The notes: generated by a model not told the origin, from the letters alone. Shown: positions 52,943 through 63,441, counted from the stretch's first letter. The stretch: 64,000 nucleotides of DNA from Flagellimonas sp. 389 (GCF_018449435.1 NZ_JAHCMU010000014.1:1-64000); one strand, 5' to 3'. Numbers and translations: made by a program.

Positions 52943-54189
52943 AAACACATCACTTATTATGTCGTTTACTGCTTGTCTTTTTTTCGATTGGGCTTCTATT
53001 TTCGTGTTCTGAAAACAACAAAAATCAAAAATATACATCCAAAAATTGGAAACAAGTTGGAAACACTATAACCTTAGAAAAAAGTCCTATATCCAATAGT
53101 GGAAAAAAAAATCTATTTGTTTCCCAATCACCTTTGACCATCGGTGTCGCCGATTTTGAAAAACCCATGGATACTACATATATTCCAATGGTCGCCAAGC
53201 TCTTTGAACAAGATGAGAACAAGCAGTGGAATGCACATATCCCAAAAAAAGGAGATACCGCCTTGATGGCACAAGCAGGTGTTTTTTCAATGGCAAAAAC
53301 CAAACCACGCCTTGTGGCGGGACATTTGGCCTATTACGAGGGTTCCACTCACATAGTAACCGCCGAATCTTCCGATGGGAAATGGACTTTTATAGACACC
53401 CTCGATATTGAAACCAGTACATATCGCTCTTTTAATGAGGTAAAACTTAGTGATGATGGCAATACATTGATTGTTTTCCCCCAAATGGCTTACTTAACAT
53501 ATGCCTCCGTACAATTATTTGAAAGAATCGAAAAGAAATGGTCTCCAAAGGGAGAACCTATTGTCGTAAAACACCTAGAACCTGAAGATTACAGTGGAGG
53601 TAACTTTTTAAATTATGTGGCACTGAGCCCAGATGGCTCAAAAGTAGCATTCGGTAATCCTTTTGATGATGTAAACGGCCCAAGTTCAGGCAGCGTTAAA
53701 GTATTTGCTTTTAATACCAACCTAAAAGAATGGGAGCAGGAAGGAAATACAATACATGGCGATTATCCTTACCAGTCTTTTGGTTTATCAATGTCTTTTG
53801 CACCCAATGGAAAGGGCTTATTGGTAAAAAGTCATACACGCAGGGAAAAAGACAAACGTTTTTTCTTTGAATTCGATGGAAAAAAGTGGATCAAAAACCC
53901 TGATTATTTTAAAATTGAAAAAGATAGTATTGTAGGCGAAATCATTTCAATCCATGAAAACGGACAGACACTATTATCATCAGATGCCGAATCCAACGAT
54001 TTCTATGACTACCCAGAAGTAATCCACCTATACGAAAGGCAGGATAACAGATGGAAAAATATTGGAACAATAATAGGAACCCATGGGATGGTCTTAGAAT
54101 ATGAATTCATTCCTTCAAAAAATTCCATCACAATCCTATTCGACAACTATCCAACTCTAAAAATAGCATCGTATACAGTGGACCGTTAA
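52939..54189 (+). CDS. Propeller-type lipoprotein, second of the pair
   Basis: 416 residues, lipobox L-F-S-C. Blades are less regular than in its neighbour but share L-S-D-D-G-N-T-L-I-V and L-S-P-D-G-S-K-V-A-F-G-N. A paralogue or partner of the preceding gene, translationally coupled to it. Function unknown; both should sit on an outer or inner membrane leaflet. Confidence 0.7.
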   Translation: MKTHHLLCRLLLVFFSIGLLFSCSENNKNQKYTSKNWKQVGNTITLEKSPISNSGKKNLFVSQSPLTIGVADFEKPMDTTYIPMVAKLFEQDENKQWNAHIPKKGDTALMAQAGVFSMAKTKPRLVAGHLAYYEGSTHIVTAESSDGKWTFIDTLDIETSTYRSFNEVKLSDDGNTLIVFPQMAYLTYASVQLFERIEKKWSPKGEPIVVKHLEPEDYSGGNFLNYVALSPDGSKVAFGNPFDDVNGPSSGSVKVFAFNTNLKEWEQEGNTIHGDYPYQSFGLSMSFAPNGKGLLVKSHTRREKDKRFFFEFDGKKWIKNPDYFKIEKDSIVGEIISIHENGQTLLSSDAESNDFYDYPEVIHLYERQDNRWKNIGTIIGTHGMVLEYEFIPSKNSITILFDNYPTLKIASYTVDR

Positions 54190-54944
54190 TTTTTTTTGAT
54201 TATCGTAGAGCTGGCCTGAGCTGTTGGCATCACTACCAAATCTGCAATATTTACATGATAGGGCCTTGTAATCGCAAAGTGAATAATGTCCGCAATGTCC
54301 TCTGGTTGTAGAGGCTGATACCCTTGATACACTTTCTCGGCTTTTTCGGTATCTCCCTTAAAACGGACATCACTAAACTCCGTTTCCACCAGTCCCGGGT
54401 TTATCGCTCCAACTCGAATCCCGTGTGCATTCAGGTCTATCCGCATCCCTTGGTTTATGGCATCTACAGCATGCTTGCTGGCACAGTATACGTTCCCTTT
54501 TGGATATACCTCTTTACCGGCCGTCGAACCTATATTGATGATATGACCAGATTTACGCTTTACCATTTGTGGCAATACCGCTTTCGACATATATAAAAGT
54601 CCTTTTACATTTATGTCGAGCATAGTATCCCAATCATCTATATTTCCTTGGTCGATGGTGTCCAATCCGTGTGCGTTTCCAGCATTGTTCACCAACACAT
54701 CGATTTTAGAAAATGCTTCGGGCAATGTTTCTATTGCTTCAAAAACAGCAGATTTGTCCCTGACATCAAAGTTCAAAGTGTGGACATTGGTAAAATTGCT
54801 CAACGTTTCTTTAAGTTCATGTAATAATTCCTTCCTGCGCCCACAAATTATCAAATGAAACCCTTCTTTTGCCAGTAAAGTGGCTGTCGCTTTTCCTATT
54901 CCACTGGTCGCTCCAGTGACCAATACCGTTTTTATACCGTCCAT
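54186..54944 (-). CDS. Short-chain dehydrogenase/reductase
   Basis: 252 residues, classical SDR: T-G-A-T-S-G-I-G (nucleotide-binding), N-N-A-G-N-A-H, catalytic Ser in I-N-I-G-S-T-A-G and Y-C-A-S-K-H (Tyr/Lys). Resembles the YdfG-like NADP-dependent hydroxy-acid dehydrogenases. Convergent with the propeller genes, stop codons overlapping. Confidence 0.88.
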   Translation of the reverse strand: MDGIKTVLVTGATSGIGKATATLLAKEGFHLIICGRRKELLHELKETLSNFTNVHTLNFDVRDKSAVFEAIETLPEAFSKIDVLVNNAGNAHGLDTIDQGNIDDWDTMLDINVKGLLYMSKAVLPQMVKRKSGHIINIGSTAGKEVYPKGNVYCASKHAVDAINQGMRIDLNAHGIRVGAINPGLVETEFSDVRFKGDTEKAEKVYQGYQPLQPEDIADIIHFAITRPYHVNIADLVVMPTAQASSTIIKKN

Positions 54945-55104
54945 GTTGTGGTGAAAATAAAAAATTAAACCCTTAAATACTTCACAAAACTAGGGCTTTG
55001 CCATTTTTTTTAACCATTAATTAACAGACGGATTTTAAATTAATTTTCATTTTGCACTTCTTAGAATAAACACATACATTAACACAATATTTTTAAAAGT
55101 TCCT

Positions 55105-56106
55105 ATGGAAGAAAACACTACTATAGATATTAGTGCTGTGAATGAGAAAATTGCCCAGGAAAGTGCATTCATTGATTTGCTCACTCTGGAAATGAACAAA
55201 GCCATAGTTGGTCAAAGACATATGGTGGAACGATTGCTCATTGGTCTCTTGGGCAGGGGTCATATCCTATTGGAGGGGGTTCCAGGTCTTGCAAAAACTT
55301 TGGCGATCAACACTTTGGCAAAAGCAGTTAAAGGAGATTTTAGTAGAATTCAGTTTACGCCTGATCTTTTACCTGCAGATGTTGTTGGAACTTTGATTTA
55401 CAACATGAAAGAGAATGATTTCTCGATAAAAAAAGGTCCAATTTTTGCAAATTTCGTTCTAGCGGATGAAATCAACAGGGCTCCAGCAAAAGTACAGTCA
55501 GCATTACTGGAAGCCATGCAGGAACGGCAAGTTACCATTGGGGACGAGACGTTTAAATTAGAAGCCCCTTTCCTGGTCATGGCAACGCAAAACCCAGTTG
55601 AGCAAGAAGGAACATACCCCTTGCCCGAAGCTCAGGTTGACCGTTTTATGCTAAAGACCGTTATAGATTATCCCAAGCTCAATGAGGAACAACTCATCAT
55701 GCGGCAAAATCTAAAGGGCGCCAACGAACCTATAAAACCAGTGGTTACCCTAAAGCAGATTTTGAGTGCGCAGCAAGCAGTGCGTGAGGTTTATATGGAT
55801 GAGAAAATAGAAAAATATATATTGGATTTGGTATTCGCTACCCGTTATCCAGAAAAATACAATCTTGAAAATCTTAAACCCCTGATCAGTTTTGGTGCTT
55901 CTCCAAGGGGAAGTATCAATTTGGCAAATGCCTCCAAATGCTATGCATTTATTAAAAGAAGAGGATATGTCGTTCCGGAAGATGTTAGAGCTGTTGTGCA
56001 CGATGTATTGCGGCACCGTATCGGAATAACCTATGAGGCCGAAGCTGAGAACGTCACTTCCGAAGAAATCATAAACAAGATTGTCAACGAGGTAGAAGTA
56101 CCCTAG
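55105..56106 (+). CDS. moxR: MoxR-family AAA+ ATPase
   Basis: 333 residues. Walker A G-V-P-G-L-A-K-T, Walker B V-L-A-D-E-I-N-R-A-P and sensor A-T-Q-N-P-V-E-Q-E-G are MoxR marks. MoxR ATPases act as chaperones for partner VWA proteins, here BatA and BatB downstream. First gene of the aerotolerance-type operon. Confidence 0.95.
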   Translation: MEENTTIDISAVNEKIAQESAFIDLLTLEMNKAIVGQRHMVERLLIGLLGRGHILLEGVPGLAKTLAINTLAKAVKGDFSRIQFTPDLLPADVVGTLIYNMKENDFSIKKGPIFANFVLADEINRAPAKVQSALLEAMQERQVTIGDETFKLEAPFLVMATQNPVEQEGTYPLPEAQVDRFMLKTVIDYPKLNEEQLIMRQNLKGANEPIKPVVTLKQILSAQQAVREVYMDEKIEKYILDLVFATRYPEKYNLENLKPLISFGASPRGSINLANASKCYAFIKRRGYVVPEDVRAVVHDVLRHRIGITYEAEAENVTSEEIINKIVNEVEVP

Positions 56107-56193
56107 AAAAGTCTACAGTTGACAGTTGTAGTTGGTGGTTTTAAATAACCTTCCACCACTAAATACTGACGGCTAAACACTGTTTACTTATAA

Positions 56194-57060
56194 ATGGATA
56201 CAAAAGAGCTACTAAAAAAAGTCCGTAAAATTGAAATAAAGACAAGACGTCTTTCCGACCATATTTTTGGTGGGGAATACCATTCTACCTTTAAAGGTAG
56301 GGGTATGACCTTTAGCGAAGTACGGCAGTACCAATTTGGGGACGATGTAAGAAGTATCGATTGGAACGTAACCGCCCGTTATAATGAGCCCTACGTAAAA
56401 GTTTTTGAAGAAGAACGGGAACTCACCATGATGCTAATGGTGGACGTTAGTGGCTCCGAACTTTTTGGAACAACAAATCAGTTTAAAAAAGGAGTTGTTA
56501 CAGAAATATCGGCAACCTTGGCGTTCTCTGCCCTTCAAAACAATGATAAAGTGGGATTAATTTTATTTTCAGATGAAGTAGAACTATATATTCCACCAAA
56601 AAAAGGAAAAAGCCATGTCCTTCGTATTATTCGTGAGCTTTTGGAATTTACACCAAAAAGTAGCCAGACCAATATTGCGCAAGCGCTAAAATTTCTTACC
56701 AATGTAATGAAGAAGAAGGCCATAGTCTTTATGCTTTCAGACTTTATTGCTGACGATTATAACAATACACTTCGCATTATTGGCAATAAACACGACGTTA
56801 CGGGGATACGGGTTTTTGATGAACGAGAAGAAGCCATTCCAAATATAGGCATGGTACAAATGCAAGATGCCGAAACCGGGGCACTACAATTGGTTAACAC
56901 ACGATCCAAAAAAGTACGTAACGCTTATGGGCAATTTCATAAAGAAAAAGTCGAATACTTTTTGGATTCATTCACCAAATCGGGTTGTGGTGTTATAAAC
57001 TGTAGAGTGGACGAAAGCTACGTAAGAAAATTGTTGGGTTATTTTAAACGAAGAGGATAA
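56194..57060 (+). CDS. DUF58 protein
   Basis: 288 residues. The DUF58 signature R-x-Y-Q-F-G-D-D-V-R-S-I-D-W-N-V-T-A-R and a degenerate VWA-like core (M-L-M-V-D-V-S-G-S-E) are present. DUF58 proteins accompany MoxR in almost all such operons. The next gene begins right after its stop. Confidence 0.95.
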   Translation: MDTKELLKKVRKIEIKTRRLSDHIFGGEYHSTFKGRGMTFSEVRQYQFGDDVRSIDWNVTARYNEPYVKVFEEERELTMMLMVDVSGSELFGTTNQFKKGVVTEISATLAFSALQNNDKVGLILFSDEVELYIPPKKGKSHVLRIIRELLEFTPKSSQTNIAQALKFLTNVMKKKAIVFMLSDFIADDYNNTLRIIGNKHDVTGIRVFDEREEAIPNIGMVQMQDAETGALQLVNTRSKKVRNAYGQFHKEKVEYFLDSFTKSGCGVINCRVDESYVRKLLGYFKRRG

Positions 57061-58734
57061 ATGGAGTTCGAAGTACGAAATACGAAGTGCAGCTTAAACA
57101 GCGTCCAAAACTCTTGGTTCTTGACGCTTTGGGCTTTTTTATTTGTATTTCTTACCTCCCAAGAACTCTCTGCTCAGGAAAGTTCTAAAGTCAAAGCGGA
57201 AATTGATACTACGAACATTAAAATTGGAGAGCAGATACAATATAAAATTACAGTAGAGACGGACTCAACTGATATTGTACATTTTCCAGAAGGGCAAACC
57301 TTTTCACCTTTAGAGACGGTTGACGCCATAATGATGGATACGGTAAAGAACAAAAACAAAGTGACTCTTCAACGTGTATATGCACTAACCCAATTTGATA
57401 GTGGCGCATATACTATTCCGCAGCAGCGGATAGCTATCAACGAACAACCTTTCCTAACCGATTCCTTTCGCATAAAAGTAACCGATGTCGCAGTGGATAC
57501 CACCAAGCAGAAGATGTTCGACATAAAACCTTTGATCCAGGTTGAAAAGAGTTATGCCAACGTCTGGAAAACGGTAGTTTGGATAATTCTGGTATTAGTT
57601 ATAATAGGTGGTTTACTTTATTGGTTCTTTTTGAGGAAGAAACCTTTAACAGAAGAAGAAAAAGAAGCATTGTTGCCACCTTATGATCGTGCCCTTCTTG
57701 AACTTAAAAAACTTGAAAATTCGAGATACCTTATTCAGGACGAGTATAAAAAATATTATTCAGAACTTACGGATATCGTCCGCTCCTACTTGGAAGAAGA
57801 CGTAAATATATCCGCTTTAGAAAGTACTACAGGACAGTTAATGGCAAAACTGGAAATGCTCAAAGATGCAGGTGAACTAAAATTGGACGATGAGACCCTA
57901 AAGCAATTTCAAAACATATTACAAACCGCCGATTTGGTAAAATTTGCCAAGTCCAAACCCTCAACCTCAATAGCCGAACAGGATAGAAAAGCTGTAGAGC
58001 AAATCGTCGTAAAAACCCGTGAGGCGCTACCGGAACCCACAGAGGAAGAATTGCTCAAGAACGAGGAGTACTTGGAAGAGCTCGAAAAGAAAAAACAACG
58101 CAAGAAAATCTATTGGGTAGCGGCAATTTTTGCTGGAATTATAGTTTTTAGTATTGTTTTCTCACTGGTCTTTTTTGGAGTAAAAGAAGTTAGGGATACG
58201 GTTTTTGGTTACCCTACAAAAGAACTATTGGAAGGGGAATGGGTCTCAAGTTCATACGGCTTTCCTCCTATAGACATAGAAACGCCCGAGGTCCTCCTTC
58301 GAAAAGAAATAGAACTACCTCCAGAAACCCAAGAGCTTATTAAAGAACTGCAGACTTTTTCATATGGAAGTTATGTAGGCATCTTCTCGGTCACAACGAG
58401 TTCTATCACCTACAAAGAACAAACAGACCCTGATTTTGAAGCAGCCATTGGTGCTACCTTGGGAACATTTGAAAGTCTTGGGGTCAAGAATATTATTACC
58501 AAACAAGAAGAATTTGCCACAAAATCTGGAATACAGGGTATAAAGACATTTGGTACCGGCAATTTTAAAAATCCAGACGGTGACGAATCAAAAAAAGCCA
58601 AATACACTATTCTATCCTTTGGAGGTAAAGGATTTATGCAGCAGATTATCATTACTTGGGAAGATGGTGATGACTATGCCGAGCAAATAGTTGATAGAAT
58701 ATTGAGTGCCGTGGACGTAAAAACACAGACATAA
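57061..58734 (+). CDS. BatD-like membrane protein of the Bat operon
   Basis: 557 residues. Signal-like segment (about 20-40), an N-terminal Ig-like domain like that of BatD (I-G-E-Q-I-Q-Y-K-I-T-V-E-T), a membrane segment at about 170-190, a helical cytosolic region with L-E-E-D-V-N-I-S-A-L-E-S-T-T-G-Q-L, a second membrane segment at about 350-375 and an extra C-terminal domain of about 180 residues. It is placed in the operon between DUF58 and BatA. The extra C-terminal domain is unrecognised. Confidence 0.75.
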   Translation: MEFEVRNTKCSLNSVQNSWFLTLWAFLFVFLTSQELSAQESSKVKAEIDTTNIKIGEQIQYKITVETDSTDIVHFPEGQTFSPLETVDAIMMDTVKNKNKVTLQRVYALTQFDSGAYTIPQQRIAINEQPFLTDSFRIKVTDVAVDTTKQKMFDIKPLIQVEKSYANVWKTVVWIILVLVIIGGLLYWFFLRKKPLTEEEKEALLPPYDRALLELKKLENSRYLIQDEYKKYYSELTDIVRSYLEEDVNISALESTTGQLMAKLEMLKDAGELKLDDETLKQFQNILQTADLVKFAKSKPSTSIAEQDRKAVEQIVVKTREALPEPTEEELLKNEEYLEELEKKKQRKKIYWVAAIFAGIIVFSIVFSLVFFGVKEVRDTVFGYPTKELLEGEWVSSSYGFPPIDIETPEVLLRKEIELPPETQELIKELQTFSYGSYVGIFSVTTSSITYKEQTDPDFEAAIGATLGTFESLGVKNIITKQEEFATKSGIQGIKTFGTGNFKNPDGDESKKAKYTILSFGGKGFMQQIIITWEDGDDYAEQIVDRILSAVDVKTQT

Positions 58735-59733
58735 ATGTTTAAAAATATAGAATTTGCAAATCCGGAATTTTTTTGGTTGCTACTTTTGCTTCCAGTGGCT
58801 TTGCTATGGTATTTTTTTAAACGCAAAGACCAGGTCGCATCCTTAAAAATTTCCAGTATAAAAGGATTCACCGTTGATAATTTGGTTTCAAAGTTAAGGC
58901 CTGTACTTTTTGTACTTCGTCTTTTAGCACTTGCAGCTATTGTAATGGCATTGGCAAGACCGCAGACCGAGGATATTTCTACCAGAACCAAGACAACCAA
59001 GGGAATAGACATTGTTATGGCGATAGATGTATCGTCAAGTATGTTGGCCCGCGATTTAAAACCGAACAGACTATCTGCACTAAAAGAAGTTGCAGGAGAA
59101 TTTATCAAACAGCGCCCCAACGACCGTATCGGTTTGGTGGGTTATGCCGGTGAAAGTTATACCAAGACCCCTATTACAAGTGACAAATCCATTGTTCTGC
59201 GTGCCCTAAAGGAAATTACCTATGGAGAGCTCGAAGATGGTACCGCTATAGGCATGGGATTGGCAACTTCGGTAAACCGATTAAAGGAAAGTAAGGCGAT
59301 AAGCAAAGTTATTATTCTCTTAACAGACGGAGTCAATAATTCTGGCTTTATTGAACCGAACACTGCTGCAGACCTGGCCATTGAATTTGGTATAAAGACC
59401 TACACCATAGGACTTGGCACCAATGGTAATGCACTGTCTCCAATTGCCTATAATGCAGATGGAACTTTTAGGTACGGAATGCGCCAAGTGGAAATAGATG
59501 AAAAATTATTACAGGAAATCGCTACTGCTACAGGTGGAAAGTATTTTAGGGCAACCGACAACGAAAAGTTGGAAGCCATTTACGACGAAATCAATAAACT
59601 GGAAAAAACCGAAATAGAGGAGTTCAAATATTACAAATACGAAGAAAAATTTAGACCATTAATATTATTGGCAGGAGCTTTGCTATTATTGGAATGGGCA
59701 TTACGAAACTCAATTTTTAAAAGTTTTATTTAG
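58735..59733 (+). CDS. batA: VWA-domain membrane protein BatA
   Basis: 332 residues. Two N-terminal membrane segments, a VWA domain with complete MIDAS (A-I-D-V-S-S-S-M, T at T-D-K-S, T-D-G-V-N-N) and a C-terminal membrane segment (about 308-325). A partner substrate of MoxR. Starts at the base after the preceding stop. Confidence 0.93.
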   Translation: MFKNIEFANPEFFWLLLLLPVALLWYFFKRKDQVASLKISSIKGFTVDNLVSKLRPVLFVLRLLALAAIVMALARPQTEDISTRTKTTKGIDIVMAIDVSSSMLARDLKPNRLSALKEVAGEFIKQRPNDRIGLVGYAGESYTKTPITSDKSIVLRALKEITYGELEDGTAIGMGLATSVNRLKESKAISKVIILLTDGVNNSGFIEPNTAADLAIEFGIKTYTIGLGTNGNALSPIAYNADGTFRYGMRQVEIDEKLLQEIATATGGKYFRATDNEKLEAIYDEINKLEKTEIEEFKYYKYEEKFRPLILLAGALLLLEWALRNSIFKSFI

Positions 59734-59739
59734 AAAAGA

Positions 59740-60786
59740 ATGATTCAGCTCGACGAAAAAATATATTTCTACTTACTGGCCATTGTTCCAGTGATAGTTC
59801 TTGCGTTCTTCTTTCTTCAAATCTGGAAAAAAAGGACGCAACGTCAATTTGCAGATCAAAAGTTGTTAAAACGATTGGCCCCGAATAAATCAAAATTAAA
59901 ATCGGCCTTAAAACTTATTTTTCTTTCATTGGGCCTTACTTTTCTAATTATTGCACTTGTAAACCCTAAAATTGGCACAAAACTGGAGACCGTAAAACGT
60001 GAAGGTGTGGACATTGTTTTTGCCTTGGATGTTTCTAAAAGTATGTTGGCCGAAGATATTGCGCCAAACCGATTGGAAAAAGCAAAAAGGCTCATTTCTG
60101 AAATCATCAATCAGTTGGCTAGCGACCGTATTGGAATTATAGCCTATGCCGGACAAGCCTACCCACAATTGCCTATAACAACGGATTATGGAGCGGCAAA
60201 AATGTTTTTGCAGAGTATGAATACCGATATGCTGTCTTCGCAAGGAACGGCAATAAACGCTGCAATAGATTTGGCAAGTACCTATTATGATGATTCCGAG
60301 CAAACCAATAGGGTCTTATTTATTGTTTCCGATGGAGAAGATCATTCAGAAAGTACGACTTTGGATGCTGTGGAGTCCGCTTCAGAAAGCGGTATCCGCA
60401 TTTTCACCATAGGTGTCGGAAAACCAAAAGGTGCCCCAATACCCATCAAACGAAAAGGAGTTGTCGAAAGTTTGAAAAAGGATTCGCAAGGGGAAGTTGT
60501 CATCACAAAACTGAACGAGACAATTTTATCGGAAATAGCCGATCAAGGAAATGGTGAATATATAGATGGTTCCAATACAGAAGATGCCGTGGATTTAATC
60601 AAAGAACAATTGGACCAAATGGACAAAAAAGAATTTGAGGCCAAACAGTTTGCAGAATACAAAGACCAGTTTCAATGGTTCTTGGGTATAGGTCTATTAT
60701 TTTTATTTTTGGATATCTTCCTTTTGGACAGAAAAACAAAATGGTTGAAAAAACTAAATCTTTTTAATGAACATGATGATGTATAA
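59740..60786 (+). CDS. batB: VWA-domain membrane protein BatB
   Basis: 348 residues, paralogue of BatA with the same layout: N-terminal membrane segments, MIDAS A-L-D-V-S-K-S-M, S-D-G-E-D-H and a C-terminal membrane segment. Overlaps the start of batC by 20 bp, so expression is coupled. Confidence 0.93.
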   Translation: MIQLDEKIYFYLLAIVPVIVLAFFFLQIWKKRTQRQFADQKLLKRLAPNKSKLKSALKLIFLSLGLTFLIIALVNPKIGTKLETVKREGVDIVFALDVSKSMLAEDIAPNRLEKAKRLISEIINQLASDRIGIIAYAGQAYPQLPITTDYGAAKMFLQSMNTDMLSSQGTAINAAIDLASTYYDDSEQTNRVLFIVSDGEDHSESTTLDAVESASESGIRIFTIGVGKPKGAPIPIKRKGVVESLKKDSQGEVVITKLNETILSEIADQGNGEYIDGSNTEDAVDLIKEQLDQMDKKEFEAKQFAEYKDQFQWFLGIGLLFLFLDIFLLDRKTKWLKKLNLFNEHDDV

Positions 60787-61660
60787 GATAAGATTAATAG
60801 TAAGCCTGTTTCTTTTGATAACGATAACCTTAAAAGCGCAGGACGATATAGCAGAGAAAGAGGCTGAAAAATCGCTTACAGCTTCAAAAAACCTTACTTG
60901 GGAAGCAAATAAGGAACTTACAGAAAATGATTTTATAACTGCTGAAGCAGACTACAGGAAAGCAATTTCTAAAAGCGGTGAAAATGCCGTTGCGCCTTTT
61001 AATCTTGGCAATGCCTACTATAATAGAGAAAACTTTCAAGAGGCTTTTGGTAGGTTTAAACAGGCGGGCGAGACAGCAGAATCCAAACCAGAAAAACACA
61101 AATCCTATCACAATATGGGCAATGTGTTCATGAAGAACAAGGAATATCAAAAGGCTGTAGAAGCCTACAAGGAAGCCCTTAGAAATAATCCGACAGATGA
61201 GGAGACCCGTTATAATCTGGCCTTAGCTAAAGAAATGCTAAAAAAACAACAGGACGAACAAAAGAACGACCAAAACCAAGACAATAAGGACAAAAAGAAC
61301 GAGGAAGACCAGAAAGACAAAAATCAGGATCAGGACGATAAGGGAGAGAACGATAAGGAGAATGAAGGGGAACAGAATGAGGATGAGAACAAAGATGATG
61401 GCGATGAAGGAGATAAAGGGGAAAACAAGCCCGAAGAGAATAAAGAAGGTGAAGGAGATAAGAAAGAAGAGCAAAAGAAAAAGCCAAATGAAGGCGACCA
61501 ACCCCAAGAACAAAAACAACAACCAAGACCCAATCAACTTTCTAAGCAACAGATTAAGAATCTGCTAGAAGCCATGCAGAACGAGGAAAAGAAAGTACAA
61601 GAAAAAATGGAGGCAAAAAAAGTGAAGGGCAAGAAAATCAAAAATGAGAAGGATTGGTGA
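60767..61660 (+). CDS. batC: TPR protein BatC
   Basis: 297 residues with a signal peptide (L-K-A-Q) and about three TPR units (N-L-G-N-A-Y-Y-N-R-E-N-F, H-N-M-G-N-V-F-M-K-N-K-E-Y-Q-K-A-V-E-A-Y), then a long, very charged, low-complexity tail (about 165-250) of Lys, Glu, Asp, Gln and Asn. ATG codons at 60,773 and 60,776 are alternative starts. The tail is normal for BatC. It is periplasmic. Confidence 0.9.
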   Translation: MNMMMYKIRLIVSLFLLITITLKAQDDIAEKEAEKSLTASKNLTWEANKELTENDFITAEADYRKAISKSGENAVAPFNLGNAYYNRENFQEAFGRFKQAGETAESKPEKHKSYHNMGNVFMKNKEYQKAVEAYKEALRNNPTDEETRYNLALAKEMLKKQQDEQKNDQNQDNKDKKNEEDQKDKNQDQDDKGENDKENEGEQNEDENKDDGDEGDKGENKPEENKEGEGDKKEEQKKKPNEGDQPQEQKQQPRPNQLSKQQIKNLLEAMQNEEKKVQEKMEAKKVKGKKIKNEKDW

Positions 61661-63441
61661 TGATTAAGACATGGTACTGTTTTATTATCCTTTTGAATAT
61701 CTCCCTGTTTACGGGGTTCTATTCCTATGCTCAAGAAAACGAGGTTACTTTTGAGGTAAAGCTCAGCAAGGAAAAACTGGGTATAAATGAACGATTACGG
61801 GTAGACTTTACCATGAACAAGGACGGGGATAATTTTAATCCTCCCTCTTTTGAAGGCTTTAAAGTGGTTATGGGGCCTTCACAATCCATAAGCTCCTCTT
61901 GGATAAACGGTAAACGTAGTTATTCAAAATCCTATTCCTACATACTGGTTCCTACGGCAAGAGGAAAGTTTACGATAAAACAGGCCACTATAGAAATTAG
62001 TGGAGAAACGTATAAAACGCTTTCAAAAACAGTTGAAGTCACTGCAGCTGTCGATAAGCCAAGCGACCAGAAAACCGTGGACGACGTAGCAGATGAAAAC
62101 CTGCATCTTGTTGCAGAAGTGTCCAAGGGGAATCCATACCTGAACGAAGCGGTAACCGTTGTATACAAACTATATGTAAGTCCAAACATAAGTGTTACAA
62201 ACTATCGCCCTTTGGATAACCCTAAGTACAACAATTTCTGGAGCCAAGATATCCCAGTAACAAAACATAGTGCCCAGAATGGCACGTATAAGGGAAAGCC
62301 TTATCGCTATGTTGTCCTTAAAAGAGTCGTGCTCTATCCCCAAAAATTTGGAAGCTTGGAAATAGAACCACTTTCACTTGAGATTTTTGTGGATGTTCCA
62401 ACGAACAGAAGGGATTTCTTTGGTGGACGTATTTACACACAAACGAGCAAAACTGTATCGGCAGGCAGACGCACATTAAACGTAAAAGCATTGCCAGAAG
62501 CGGGGAAACCGGCTAATTTTGGTGGTGCTGTTGGAGACTTTAAATTTTCGGTAACATCGAGCAAGAAACGATTGAATGCATCAGAATCGTTACAGGCAAA
62601 AGTAGAAGTATCCGGGAAAGGAAACTTAAAATTATTTCAATTGCCAGAACCCGAACTACCAAGCGCACTTGAAGTTTACGAACCTGAGTACGATGAAAAC
62701 GTACGTACCCTGATTTCTGGAATGGAAGGAAAAGTGGCCGATAATTACACCATAGTTCCTTCATTCAGAGGAAAATACCCGATACCCAGTATTTCCTTTA
62801 GCTACTTTAATCCAAAGACAGCGAAGTACGTTACTTTAAATTCCGAGGAAATAAACATTGAAGTGCTGGAGGGTCCTGTAAATTCTTCTTCAAACACAAC
62901 TGCTTCATCTAGCAATAAACAATTTGTGGTTGCCACAGGAAAGCAATTTCATTTTATAAAATTGAATCCTAATCTTAGTAAAATAGGAACCAGTTATTTC
63001 TTTGGTTCCAACAATTTTTATCTTCTATTGTTCTTGCCGTTAGTATTGATTCCCATTGCCGTGTTCTCCTTTAAGAAAAAAGAGGCAATTGCAAGTGATG
63101 TCGTAGGCAACAAAATAAAGAAGGCCAATAAACTTGCCAGAAAATACCTTTCTACCGCTAAAAAGGAACTTGGCAACAAGGAAGCATTTTATGTAGCTTT
63201 GGAAAAAGGCCTTCACAACTACCTTAAGGCAAAATTAAAAATTGAAACTACGGAGTTCAGCAAAGAAAAAATCACGGCTATCTTGACCGAAAAGAAAGTG
63301 GACACTGTTGATATTGATGGATTCATAAGTTTACTCAAAAATTGTGAAATGGCTCGCTATAGTCCCTTCTCCGATGTTCAAATGAAGCATGATTACGATA
63401 GTGCAAGCGAAGTAATCTCTAAATTGGACAAACAATTATGA
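61660..63441 (+). CDS. batD: Membrane protein BatD
   Basis: Start at ATG 61,660, one base inside the batC stop (TGATG), giving 593 residues; the frame opens at TTG 61,654. Signal peptide (Y-S-Y-A-Q-E), repeated Ig-like BatD domains (about 30-410), a membrane segment (about 452-470) and a cytosolic helical tail. Part of the Bat membrane complex linked to oxygen tolerance and stress resistance in Bacteroidota. Confidence 0.92.
   Translation: MIKTWYCFIILLNISLFTGFYSYAQENEVTFEVKLSKEKLGINERLRVDFTMNKDGDNFNPPSFEGFKVVMGPSQSISSSWINGKRSYSKSYSYILVPTARGKFTIKQATIEISGETYKTLSKTVEVTAAVDKPSDQKTVDDVADENLHLVAEVSKGNPYLNEAVTVVYKLYVSPNISVTNYRPLDNPKYNNFWSQDIPVTKHSAQNGTYKGKPYRYVVLKRVVLYPQKFGSLEIEPLSLEIFVDVPTNRRDFFGGRIYTQTSKTVSAGRRTLNVKALPEAGKPANFGGAVGDFKFSVTSSKKRLNASESLQAKVEVSGKGNLKLFQLPEPELPSALEVYEPEYDENVRTLISGMEGKVADNYTIVPSFRGKYPIPSISFSYFNPKTAKYVTLNSEEINIEVLEGPVNSSSNTTASSSNKQFVVATGKQFHFIKLNPNLSKIGTSYFFGSNNFYLLLFLPLVLIPIAVFSFKKKEAIASDVVGNKIKKANKLARKYLSTAKKELGNKEAFYVALEKGLHNYLKAKLKIETTEFSKEKITAILTEKKVDTVDIDGFISLLKNCEMARYSPFSDVQMKHDYDSASEVISKLDKQL

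Noticed and set aside
61227..61549. Long minus-strand frames of about 100 codons opposite batC
   Set aside because: Mirror images of the Lys/Glu/Asp-rich tail of BatC, not genes.
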